This document shows positions 43,874 through 55,170 of a stretch of DNA of 64,000 nt, piece after piece; position 1 is the stretch's first letter, and every line of letters begins with the position of its first letter. The notes beneath the pieces are model-generated. The model searched no databases and was not told where the DNA came from. It saw only the letters and a program-made list of their open reading frames with translations. Made by a program: the position numbers and the translations under genes. Location of the stretch: positions 496,001 through 560,000 of the forward strand of contig OX595985.1 in NCBI GenBank assembly GCA_951394045.1, read 5' to 3'. Source of the DNA: Nitzschia sp. DOCU1 (lineage: Eukaryota; Bacillariophyta; Bacillariophyceae; Bacillariales; Bacillariaceae).

Positions 43874-44881
43874 ATGGCTTCTGCTTTAGCACCTGTTCAT
43901 TTGAGGGGAGGAGGGATTAAAGACTATGCTTTCCAGCATGGGTCATGGCAGCGTTACCTGCAGTCTGGGGAAGGAGATTTTGCCGCAGTGTCGGCTCCAA
44001 CACAAAACTACAACGTATCCTCTAGCAACGTAATAATCTGGGTGATAGTTGGTATCATGGCATGGTAAGTGCCCATGTCACCATTATTGTGGTATGCCAA
44101 TGATTCGCACCTATTGTTAAAACTGACCTAAATTTCATTCAGCGTGGTTTGTATTTTTGCTGGAATGGGATACCGTGAGAATTCACAATATGGAGGGGAT
44201 GCCCAAAACTCGCGAAAGAAAAAGACTAGGACGCAGAAGTATATCAAGGAAAGGGTCATATTGAAAGTATGTATTCGAAATGTTTTTTTAAGTGCTGTTG
44301 TTTGACCAAATCGTTTTTCTCAGGCAGTCGCTTGCACTCAGAGGGTTGTCAAGCGGCGTGATGCTGGTGGGCCAAAAAGCGGGGGAAAGGCGGCATCTGC
44401 TAGCAAAGGCGATATTGCCCTCGACAAGAAACCACTGGGAGAAAAGTCTGATCTAGTGCTATGTTTTGACAGCGATGAGGAGGAGGAGACTGAAGAAACT
44501 GTTGTCTGCCCGATCTGTTTGTGTGCTTATCAGGATGGCGAAGAAATTTGTTGGTCCAAGAATCCTGCCTGCCCCCATGCTTTCCATTCGGCATGCGGAA
44601 TAGCTTGGCTAGCAAAGGGCAAAAGTACAGAGTGCCCGGTATGTCGTGCCGAGTATTTGGAGAGCCCAGCGGAAGACACTACCACCGAACCATCTTTGGA
44701 ATCGACGACGAGAAGAACTCAGGCGCAAGAAGTACTGGGATCATCGTCACTGGAAGAATCTTCCACCGATAGTGAAACTTCTAGTAATGAGGGGGGTCAA
44801 TCGATTCCCCCCGTGCAGCAGCACGGAATACCGCCGTCCTCAGAAGCTGCCCTCGATGAACATGCGCAAGGGAAACGGTGA
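43874..44881 (+). CDS. Membrane RING-H2 protein, array copy B
   Basis: Three exons (43874-44064, 44143-44266, 44324-44881; introns 78 and 57 bases) give 290 residues. It is the closest relative of copy A: same N-terminal HLRGGGIKDYAFQ, same intron positions and phases, membrane helix around VIIWVIVGIMAWVVCIFAGM, and an identical RING-H2. The coding sequence 44381-44679 is identical to 42734-43032 in copy A, whereas exon 1, exon 2, the introns and the tails differ clearly. Predicted to be a membrane ubiquitin ligase. Confidence 0.88.
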
Positions 44882-45717
44882 ATTCATGCAATGCAATACG
44901 ATAGTCTGTTGAAGCGCCCGTTCACCACTAGAGGACTAAGATTTACTACCGGTATTTCTCTCGCTAATCTTGTTTCGAGCCTTGTGGGGCAGCGGTGTTA
45001 GCTACTTGACTATAGACAGTACTGCTAGAGAACTCAGACTCAACTACAGTATGAACTAAATTTGCTTGCCAAAGTGGGTATTACATAAGCATGGTTGCAG
45101 GGGAAGGCAATCCCGCGAAATGACCCATCAAGTTAAATTCTTTTTGCTTCTCTGAAATTACACGGAAGAATAAAACCTTGTCCATCTGCTTTGTTCCTCA
45201 GTCTATAAATGAAAGTGTCTCTGCGACGCCTGATGGATGCGAATGTTCTCTACGCCTCCTTTAGTCCGTCGGAATCATTTAGCGTTTTTGAGACGATCTG
45301 CCGGCGGCATCTGTCCCGCTAAAGCCTGCATGTCTGAGTCAGACGCGCAGATTGAACGGATCCAGCAATCGCAAAATGCGCCATCATCATCATTGGCGCC
45401 CGAGGAACATAAAGAAGTTTGCGCCCGGCCAATTCTTTCGCCGACAGAGAAGGGCGGCAGAGGGTTCCCATCATCAAAAGCAATATCACGAATTCGCTCG
45501 ACTGCAACCGCTCCTCTGCCAACGAACAAAATTCTCGGAGCATCATCTTGGAGGATCGCTCTATTCTCCACCAGAACTCATCAAACGCCATTGCAAGGAG
45601 GAACGTACTGCCATTGTCGTTTATAAGAAGTCTGACAATACCCTCGCCCATCTTTCGTTTGCAAACGAGGAGGCATTCAACATCTGATTCCGATCTTCAC
45701 CTCTAACGGACTGAGCA
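44882..45717. other. Spacer between array copies B and C
   Basis: Frames of about 100-130 codons overlap on both strands at 45230-45690 and match no family. I assign no gene. Part may be the leader of copy C. Confidence 0.45.
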
Positions 45718-46562
45718 ATGACCCAGCCAATCCACCACGACCTTCGCCAATTAATGACAGACGAGTCAAGTTTGTTCGGGCAAATCTTGGGCAGTGGGAA
45801 AGATGTGAACTTTCCCCTTTCCTTGATAGCCATCGTCATAACGTAAGTCGCTCCTGGGGGGGGGGGGGTGTTAAGATTCTCGGCAAATACTTACCAATGT
45901 CTTCTTGTGATTCACTTCAACCGAAAGTGTAATTTTGTTGTTCGCAAGAGGATACTATCTTTGGAAACATCGAAATGATCCACCTCCTCCGCCTCCACCA
46001 GAACCTCAAAGTGACACGCCACCCAAGCCAAGGACTCAGGAGTTTATTGAAAAGATGTTAGTTTTGAAGGTACGTTGTTAATGTGCGTTCTTGTTCTACG
46101 CGGAAGACTCTGAACTCACCGGTTTTATTTCGGCAGAGGGCACTTTGGGTGAATGACGACGATGAAGAAGTTGACGATGATGCACAGGGTTCTAACGACG
46201 AAGTGAACCAGAAAGAGAGAAAATTACCAAGAGTCAAATCCAACCTATTTTTGCATGAGGGCGATGAGGAAAGTGGTGTTGGAACTTGCTCAATATGTCT
46301 GTGCAACTATGAGAACGGAGATCAAATATGTTGGTCCAACAACCAAAGTTGTACCCACCATTTCCATTCATCATGTGCAATAGCCTGGATGGCCAAGCAT
46401 TCCGAGTGTCCCATGTGTCGTGCAGAATATCTAGTGGAGCCTGGAACGAGTGGAAAGGACGAGGACGAGGAACCAAGAGAGAGAAGCAATTCTTCGACGA
46501 CTTCTGGCAGCTCTTCGGAAGAATCGGAGTCGAGTGGCAGGGATGAGATGAATCATGTTTGA
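45718..46562 (+). CDS. Membrane RING-H2 protein, array copy C
   Basis: Three exons (45718-45842, 45928-46069, 46137-46562; introns 85 and 67 bases) give 230 residues. The joined exons 1 and 2 give a membrane helix, PLSLIAIVITVILLFARGYY, again interrupted by a phase-2 intron. A proline run DPPPPPPEPQ follows, then EKMLVLK at the second, phase-0 intron. The RING-H2 reads CSICLCNYENGDQICWSNN, then CTHHFHSSC and ECPMC. The tail is Ser/Glu-rich. The first intron holds a run of thirteen G at 45856-45868. It shares architecture, but little DNA identity, with copies A and B. Confidence 0.85.
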
Positions 46563-48215
46563 CGTTTTATCAGGCGCCCGCGTGGTGTGTGAAGCGGTGA
46601 CCCTTCTGACATCTCTCGTGTCCACAACTGACTGCAGCTGATGAATACTGGTGTGAGTGTTTTAAGAAGTAATAGGTGATCCAGCATGAAACTACCGATG
46701 GCCATTTCTGGATCGATGAATTTTTCATAGGCAGGTCGGCTTCGCATTAGATTGTCTACGGTCGGATTCCCTGCTCATTTCATCGTGACTCCAGTGCGTT
46801 TCTGAATGACTCCTCTGTGCATTACTTCAGCGCGGCGATAGTCCCACTGAAAGAGGATTCCTGACATCCCAAGCACAGTTGCCAATGTACGGGTGACAAT
46901 AGTTAGATGACCGCGCTTGAGATCAGCAGGCTCGTATGGCGGGGGAAACTACATTGCAACTGTTCTTGTTCGTTTCATTCCTTTCTGGGTATCATGCTAC
47001 CTGGTACAGTATCCGTTGAACTGCAAACAAAGGGATGACAAGTTGTTGCTGCTACTCGTGGTGTCTACCTATTCAGGTACCATGTCCATGATTCATCCTT
47101 ATCGTGTACAAAAGCCCAAGTGCTACTGCAACGACGGTTTGCATACTGTTTGAAGCGACATCGAGGAGGCAGAAAGAGAAGCGCGGCTGCGCCAATAAAA
47201 ATCTTTTCAAACGGCGAATATGCAGAAGAGAGCGATGAAAGAGGTTGCTACTAGCAAAAAGGCAAGAACTAGCCCGTCGCTCTAGTCTCATCGCGAGACG
47301 ACAAACAAACAAACAGCGAAAGTGCTTCACAAGAACCCATTTCGGCTCCCGCTGCCCCAGAGACAGATCAAAGCTACGATGCAATACGATCTTCCGGGGG
47401 AGAGACAGAGCTTGGCAATGCACCCCGTCGGCGAATCGGTGAAAACTCAGCAGTCCTCTATTAGTAGAACTGAGCTATGGTCGATTCAGTGGACAAATTC
47501 AGGTTGCTCCTGTTGGCACCGGCGAGATGGTTTGTCCCCCGTCGTCTCGTTATTCTTATACTTGCGATTGTTTCGGTGGTGCAACTTTTGATTTGCTCGA
47601 GAGGTTTCGTCGGGAATCCTTTTTTTGTTGTTTTCAATCGAGGTCGTTGGTGCAGATTGGATGCACGCAGTAGGTCGTCATTGCTTGGGCCATGTTGCGA
47701 TTACACATTCATTCCCACGGAGAGGCAAGGGCTATATTGATGCAACGACACGATAAATAAGAAAATGACGTCATGCCATAACGTGCCTTTAGAACAAGTA
47801 GTGGAATGTACAAACGAAGATCGACGAGTTCACGTGCTTTGATTGCTTCTTGTGACACCGAAAGTACGACGCGGCGTTCGCTTTCCACCGAGTTCCAGAC
47901 AACTGTTCTCAACTCGGAGAGTCACAATTTGCATCGGAGTTGGGTCGCCACCGATGTCGGAATGGATGGATTCCATCAACTTCTCGGTAATAATAATACG
48001 ATCGAGCAAGAACGCTTCGTCTTGCATCCATGCGAGGAGGGCGATGGCTTCCCCTTTGTTGACCAGAACGCCGTTTGACATATCGTCGGTCCCAACAACG
48101 CCCCCCACAAAATTGAATCGGGCCTCCCATTGACAACCCAACAACACGTAACAGCTAACGCACCACCCTCATCGTCAACTTATTATTCAGCTCTCTAACA
48201 CGACAATACTCGACA
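46563..48215. other. Spacer between array copies C and D
   Basis: No gene is assigned with confidence. A minus-strand frame at 47830-48147 (105 codons) reads fairly protein-like but matches nothing and is overlapped by plus-strand frames of similar size. Confidence 0.4.
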
Positions 48216-49278
48216 ATGTCTGCTCATCTACGGCTGCTCCACAGTATCAATGTCACTGACCCTGTCTACTACAACACAAGGGCCGGGGCGGCACCTTCAG
48301 GGACACCAACAGCAACAGGGCTTTCATACAACAACGATCCCTATGCCTACAACTATACTAGTCAAGGCAATAACAACGACCCAACAACGCTAGTGTTATT
48401 CATCCTCTTTGTCACCTTCAGGTGAGTTTTGTTCTTGATTTCGTATCTATATTTTCGAAACGAGAAGTGTCTTATTTTGTGGTGCCACTCCGATGCCAAC
48501 GCATCATTAGTATTTGCTTGATCCTAATGAGATTGACCTGTTATTATGACGTCCATCCAGTCATTGCTCGGCAACCGAATGGGCAAGAGGATCCACGAAG
48601 ATCCGTTCACTTTCGAACGCAAGATAGCATCGAAAATATGCTAGTACTCAAGGTGAGTAATGGTCGGCCGCCACCACTCCGACAATGATGGTCCATTCCG
48701 AGCTCAAAATTTCACAAATTGTTAACACCGATTTGAAATTGCAGAAAGTAATGACGATAGACGATGCGTTGGATACCGAAAAGGCCAAAGAGGAACCAAA
48801 CAGCGCAAAGAAGTTCTTCAAACGACGAAAATCCAATCTATTGCTCCATTCCGGCGCCAATGAGCTCGATGAATCCCGAACATGCCCCATCTGTCTCTGC
48901 GAGTACGAAAATGGGGAACAAATTTGCTGGTCGCATAATCAAAAGTGTGCACACCACTTTCATGCCCAGTGCGGAATAGGTGCGTTCATCGTTCATGTTG
49001 TTTACCGCTTTTGAGGAAACTCTCCTCCAAAACTCACATTCTTGTTGATTCCATTCCTAATAGCTTGGCTGGCCAAACATTCGGAGTGCCCCATATGTCG
49101 AGCGGAGTATCTCGTAGAACCCGACGAAGAATCACAGCCAGAAAGCATTTCCACTCCTGCACCTTGCGATCCCTCATCAGAGCCGCAACCGCCAGCAATT
49201 GCCATCATCGAAGAGGAAGAGGATTTATCCGATAGCCAAACGAATTCCGAGACTCCGCGTGGCGACGACGCCGTGTGA
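48216..49278 (+). CDS. Membrane RING-H2 protein, array copy D
   Basis: Four exons (48216-48421, 48511-48652, 48745-48979, 49064-49278; introns 89, 92 and 84 bases) give 265 residues. The membrane helix, LVLFILFVTFSICLILMRL, is split by the shared phase-2 intron, and ENMLVLK precedes the shared phase-0 intron. The RING-H2 reads CPICLCEYENGEQICWSHN, then CAHHFHAQCGI. A third intron, found only in this copy, interrupts the domain inside the alanine codon of CGIAWLAKHSECPIC. The N-terminus has possible glycosylation sites (NVT, NYT), consistent with a lumenal or outside orientation. Confidence 0.85.
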
Positions 49279-50154
49279 TGAATCCAAAGACCTTGCCTAT
49301 CATGCCAACATAGACATAGATTACTGTAAAAAAATCATAGAAAAGAAAGGGACAACTGTTCAGAAGGAGTTCTCCGCTTTGATACTTGACTTCATCGAAG
49401 AATAGGCAGCACCATTTCGACCCCCAAGTGAAATCATTATTTTGATTGCTGGGAACTAGCGATGCCGTCGAAGAAACTCGGGGTCGACATGTGACGCTGA
49501 CGCCGAAATGTTGAAGCGTGACGAAACGTTGTTCTGTGGCTATGTCTCAATTGCAAACTTCCATGGGCGGAACAAATGACGAGAGCCCCAAAGTGAATGT
49601 GAAACAAAGCATCGTCGTGGATTTGAAAGGCGGGGAGGTGAGAGCCTATTGCGACGACGCGGGATGGTACAAAGTAACTAGTAGGAGTGATCTTTGTTGT
49701 TGATGGTCGGTGCGGATCGAGGAAACGTGATGACGGCTGCCCGCGCAAAAGCCCCATCAATCAAATAGTCAAAAGAATGACGCGGACGATCTGGCGCCTG
49801 GCCGCCACACGGTAGCGAAGCCCAATCCATTAAGCCTTTTTGTTCTTTCGGCGATACAACGTAGCTTTGTAATATGCCACCTATGTTCTTCGGTGTCGAA
49901 GAACCTTCGAATGAACCACTTCGATCCACGCATCCGCTCATGGCCATCACAAAAGAGCAAAGAAACCGAACCCTTCTCGGCGTCTCGCTCGAACACGAAA
50001 GAGCGGCAACACCAACAAGACAATGTTCCCGTCCTCATAAGAATACCAACATCAGCGCCTTTAGCAAAAACGAATCACGGCGCGATTTCAATCAACGACT
50101 GACACAATCCCCTCAAACCATCGCTATTAACACCGATATCGTTCTTCGACACCA
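49279..50154. other. Spacer between array copies D and E
   Basis: No supported gene. Minus-strand frames at 49678-50038 are open for about 90 codons in two registers but match no family. Confidence 0.45.
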
Positions 50155-51207
50155 ATGATGCTAGAGAGTTTACTATATTCGACAAATGTCCAAGAGGCAA
50201 TGAGGAGTCTCTCGGGGGACGACGCCCCTATACTAGAGAGCCCCATGTATATTAATGGGACCGCCAACGATGACGATGAATATGCCATTAAAGTCGACGT
50301 GATGATGCAAAGTATTTTTGGCGCTTGCTTTGTCTTTCTTTTTTTGTAAGTCGGTTACAACATGAGATTGTTCGATTCGTTTCTGGCCACCTCATTGTGC
50401 CCATTGCTATCTCTTCCGTACAGCCTTATGATATGCTTGTCCCTCTGCGGACGACGGGCCAACGGTCAACCAATTCCTGCACACTACCGTCTTCAAGACC
50501 CGGAGGCCGTGAGAGCAAGGCGCGAACGACGAAAAGCGGAGCGGGAAGAGCGAAAGAAACATATCGAAAGGGCCTTGGTCGTTAAGCATGTGATTGGCGG
50601 ACCAACCGTGACAAAAGCAAGTGAAGACGATAGTGCTGCAACGGAAAGCAGCGGCTCAGAAGAGGAAGGCGAACAAAGAATCGCAGATTTTCACCACCAG
50701 CATTCCGCTGGGGAAGAATCGATCGGGACAGATAATAGCGACAGCTCCTCGGTAATTGACGTCATCGACCCGCGACGACAGATTGTCCGAAGACTCAAGA
50801 GTAATTTGATACTTTCGGATCCTGATGATGTAGACGCAACGAGAGACTCCGCTCGAGAGCCATGGATCTGTGCCATTTGTCTAGCGCCCTATGAGATTGG
50901 AGATGAGATTTGCTGGTCCAAGAATCCAGATTGCAACCACGTATTCCATCACGAATGCATCGAACACTGGCTGTATAAACACGACGAATGCCCAATGTGC
51001 CGTGCCAGATTCATTTCATTTGATGGTGACGACGACGGCGATGCAGTTAAATCGGCGCAGGTAGACCCCACCACGTCGGAAGCGATTTCACCGACGACGA
51101 CAGTGCTTGTTTCCGCCCAGGAGGAACGGCCAGCACCTCTGGAGGAATTCATCGACCTGGAGAATCCGCCATCAACTGATGAACAAATCTCGGAACCTAC
51201 TTCATGA
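50155..51207 (+). CDS. Membrane RING-H2 protein, array copy E
   Basis: Two exons (50155-50345, 50424-51207; intron 78 bases) give 324 residues. The N-terminus is acidic. The membrane helix around [19 protein letters not shown] is again split by a phase-2 intron, but the second intron of copies A-D is absent. A highly basic stretch [20 protein letters not shown] follows, then an acidic serine-rich linker. The RING-H2 reads [19 protein letters not shown], then CNHVFHHEC and ECPMC. It is the most diverged member and the last of the array. Predicted to be a membrane ubiquitin ligase. Confidence 0.85.
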
Positions 51208-51535
51208 CGTCGTATTCAGCAAGGAAATCATTGCGGTGAACCATCAGTTGCTTCCGTCGTAGCGCTCGGAGTACAAGGATTCGACCAGACTTTGTCATAA
51301 CATTGTCGCCTACTCAGACGCAGAACCGCTTTGGTAATGCGTTCTTGTACCTGGTACAATAACCACACATAGAAGTTTAAAAATGTGAAATTTAAGCGTT
51401 CAAGTACTACTGCTACATAATAGCCACTGCCACAAAAGCTTTTGTCAACCTCCCATCCCCAGGGAATGAATTGATTCAACGCAGTCTTTACAAACAAAAA
51501 AACACTCTCAGGAACTTCCCTTGTGCACAATAAAG
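51208..51535. other. Convergent intergenic region
   Basis: Copy E (plus) and the transposase-derived gene (minus) end here. Nothing else is seen. Confidence 0.5.
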
Positions 51536-54481
51536 CTAGACATCCGCGATTTCCATATCAACCGGTAGCTCCATGGCACCAATGTCGCCACCCACGGGAT
51601 CTTCAGCCGGAGGCGGAGTAACCCTAGAAGTCGGTTCGTCGTCACCTTCAGGGGCATCATCGCCGGCATCACCACCATCAACCGCAGCTGCCGCGGCGGC
51701 ACGCGCTTTCGCCTTTGTCTTGGCGTGTGCCTTGGCCTTATCGGCTTCTTTCTTGGCTTCGGCCATATCTTTTTGTTTGCGCAATAATCGAAACACCGAG
51801 TCGGCAGCATCGTCCAAGCGGACAGCCAACTCTCCCAAAATATCGCCATGCTCGAAGAGCTTACAGGCCGTAGACTTGATCGTCGACGCCAATTCCATCG
51901 CCGTCTCGAGGTCGAGCTCTCTAACCTGAGCTTCCTTGCCCTTGCCACCATCTCCTTCGCTCAGCGGTGGCTCCGCTTGAGCGTCTTCAGCCTCTTCGGC
52001 TTCAGGAACGACACCTTCCACCGGTTCCTTGAGACCAACAAGGTACTCAATATTCATTTCTAGTTTGATCTCTTCCATGAATAATGAAACCATGCCTTGA
52101 CTGTCTTCCAAACCAATCCACTCCTCAAGGGATTCCATCATTTCCTTTGTCTCAATTACTTCTCCATCGGTATACAAAAAACAATTCTTCAACTTCTCGA
52201 CCATTTCTTCCAATTGGTTTGCCCCGTCTTCCTTGGTGAAATCCTTCGCTTCGTGTTTCGTCAAGAATGTGTTGAGATCTCTGATGAGTTGCTTCTTTTC
52301 GCGAGTCGTTTGACGCTTTTCACTCTTTGCGCGCTGGCCAGCAGGCAATGTAGGACCATCTTCCTTGGCTTTGGGTCGGAGTTTGGTGCGTTGCCAAGCC
52401 TTGGCAATTGTGGTAGTGGCGACTTCATTCCAGATCGATTCCAAAAGGCGCATACCATCGCCCACATTAGCGAGGTTACCCTCGCGTAGTCCACGTGATC
52501 CTCTCGGAAAGTCGGCGTTATCGGCCACTTTTCGGCGCATGGCGCGTTCATCAAAGGCGTCCATGACTTCTTGCAAAAGTCGGTATCGGTATCGACGCTT
52601 GATGGTCTCTAGGATTCCGTACTCTAGCGCTTGGCACTGAGGGAGCATAGGCTGCTGGCTTTGGGCTCCCGCGGTCACCGGATTCCCCATGGCATCTTTT
52701 TGCGGCGTTACAGTATAGGACATGGTACTGGATTGGCTTGGGGGCAAGGCTTCCACCCGGACCTGACCAGTCGGATCCTTCAAGAGCTCTGCCTTGCAGG
52801 GCCCCATATCTTCTACCAACAAGAGACACTTCTCGGATTCTTCCAACTGTTCTCGGACGTGTGGCAAAAAGACAGTACGCCACCATCGTTGGTAGGTTCC
52901 AGCATCACTCAAGGCTTGCTTCTGATTAAGATAGGGCATATTCTTTTGCGCTGCCACTTGAAAGCACGCCGGGTTCGCGTACTTCCCAATGCAGGTGATA
53001 GGAAGTTTGTCGGTACCACTTTCGTTGGTGCACAAGTACAAAGTTAATCGATCCTTGCTCTTGAGTCCCTTGCATGCACGAACACGCTTTTGCGTGGCCA
53101 ACTTGGACACGTAGGTTCGATGGGGGAGGATACGATAAAAGAGAGCTGTTGGGGTCATAGTGTAGACACGATCGGGCGTGAACTCGGCCACAACCTTTTG
53201 CAGGGCGGTCAATTTGGCTTGCGCCACTTCGGCTTGAGTACCGGTCTCGGGCTTGGTAGACATGACTTGGTGGTCTCTGGCCCATTTGCGAGCCCAAGTC
53301 TCACTGGCCTTGAACTTTTCCATATTGATCTTCTCTACGGGGCTCAAAAAGGGTGACTTGGCATGAGCATCGAGCAAAGCATCACGGGCTTGCTTCCCAA
53401 TGGTTCGAACGACGGCTACGTTAACTTCGAGACGCTGTTGCTGCGGAAGACGAGAATTCTTTTCAAAGAGACTTAAAATGGCATCCCAGACGCGGCGCAG
53501 AGGATCTCGGCTAGGATTTGCCTTGGCCCCCACACGACGATTCTCCATGGCTTGTTTTTGAATCTTGTCGGCTTCTTCGCGCCATCCTCGAACGGTACCA
53601 GGAGCCACACCAAACTCTTTGGCTACATCGTTCAACGAGGCGTTCGGACGAGTCTCGAGAGCTAGAATAACTTGAATTTTGGTTTCATTCGAGTAGCGCT
53701 GACGACGCTTCTTTTTCGGACTGCCGTCGGCGTCAGCGTCGTCTCCGTCCTCAGTGTCCCCGGCAGCTCCTGCCTCTAGGCCATCGTCCACAACCGGTGG
53801 ATCTAGAATGTGCTCACTAATCTCCCCCATCTCGTCTACAGCCGAAACTGCTGTAGCGGCCTTTTGTCGGCGTTCATCATCGTACCATCCTCGCAAAGTT
53901 CCTTCTGGAATGTTGAACTGCTTGGCGATTTCAGGCAGTTTGGCCCCCGTCGAGTTGTGCAGCGTCTGCAGGATGATATCCTTCTGCTCCTTGGAGTAAC
54001 GCTGACGGCGCTGCTTGGGGGCATTTGGATCTCGCTTACGTTTGGGCTGTTGTGTTTCCCAGAGGAACTTGGGAAGTCCAGCAGCGGCAGCAATTGCCTA
54101 TTACGACAACAGAGGGGTCATAAATGTAAGTGAGCAACTTATTCCTTCCGCAAAGAAAACGCAACACCCCCATGCTCTTATAACACTTACCGCCCCATCT
54201 GTGCGTCCCGACTCTTTCAAAGTCGGTCCTTCTGCCTCATAGCACGGCTGTTCTTTACAAATGACGCCATCCCGAAAGTCTTTTGGATTCTTGGCTTGAC
54301 TGCACCCACTAATGAAGCCATGCAACTGCTTATTGCAATGACGGCATCTATACTGGTCACTTAACTCTTGAGTTTTGGCAGTACAGGCATCGCCCAACGA
54401 ACAAGGTCCAATCCGAGGTGGAAGTGGCGGTGCTGCGTTTGCTGCTACCAGCTCGTCCAATGACACTAGATCAGCGCTCAT
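51536..54481 (-). CDS. Domesticated pogo/jerky-type transposase with cysteine-rich N-terminal module
   Basis: Two exons, 54481-54191 and 54097-51536, are joined over a 93-base intron (GTAAGT...TAATAG) to give 950 residues. Exon 1 encodes a Cys/His module (CSLGDAC, YRCRHCNKQLHG, a Cys in SGC, ICKEQPC), probably zinc-binding. Two helix-turn-helix units of the psq/CENP-B kind follow at about 112-165 and 225-275, each with RRQRYS and ending in RGW. A DDE_1 region is recognisable by NESGTDKLPITCIGKYANPA and WRTVFLPHVREQLEES. The first catalytic position, normally in the DET of VYNxDETGLF, reads TPT (VYTMTPTALF, 408-417); the second may survive in VEDMGPCK. The acidic C-terminal third and alanine-rich tail are host-like. 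This looks like a transposase turned into a DNA-binding host protein. Confidence 0.8.
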
Positions 54482-55170
54482 GGTGGTGACGATGATTGAT
54501 GGGGGGTGAAACCTTCGATAAGTGATGATGCTTGGGATAGCAAGCTACCTTTGTTATTCTTATGCCAAAAGCGCGGTATCTCCTGTAAATGCGTTGAGAT
54601 GCGCCCAACCCGCTCTAAAGGCTCGCTAACATGTTTTTGAAAACAGGACGGCTGTAGAAAATGTACTATGATGGACGTAGAAATTGAATCCGGATCCCTT
54701 CTCCGGAGAAATGACGCTGTCTCGAAAGCGATCGGGCGGAGGAATGGGTGGACGAATGGCAGACAATTGCTCGAGTTAATCAATCCGAGCGATGACTGCG
54801 ACGATCGAGAGACCGAGAGAAAGTTGCTGAAGTCATCATCTTATTGAGAGGAAGTCATTAAACTGAAGGATTGCTCTTAGAGATTGAGATAGTTTTCCAT
54901 ATCCTTGCTGGAGGCGGTTCTGATGTTTGTTGCTACTGAAGGCGTACACACGGCAACTCCGTTTGGACGCATCGTTCGTCCGAGTCCTCCAGAACGGAGC
55001 GCGCCGACGAAATCATGATGGATAAGCATGCATATTAGTTGAGTCCGTCCGACATGCCAAAGCGTTTTCGTACGGAAACAACAAACGACAGGCTTGCTAT
55101 GGGAAGGCGAAACGCGTCAACTCGCTTTGAATGTGGCCAACGATGCTCTTTTTAAATCTCAGCCAAGGAA
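54482..55170. other. Intergenic region
   Basis: No gene recognised; this contains the upstream region of the transposase-derived gene. Confidence 0.45.

Noticed and set aside
45237..45687. Frames upstream of array copy C as an extra 5' exon
   Set aside because: No membrane-helix or leader similarity to the other copies, and frames are open on both strands with equal length.
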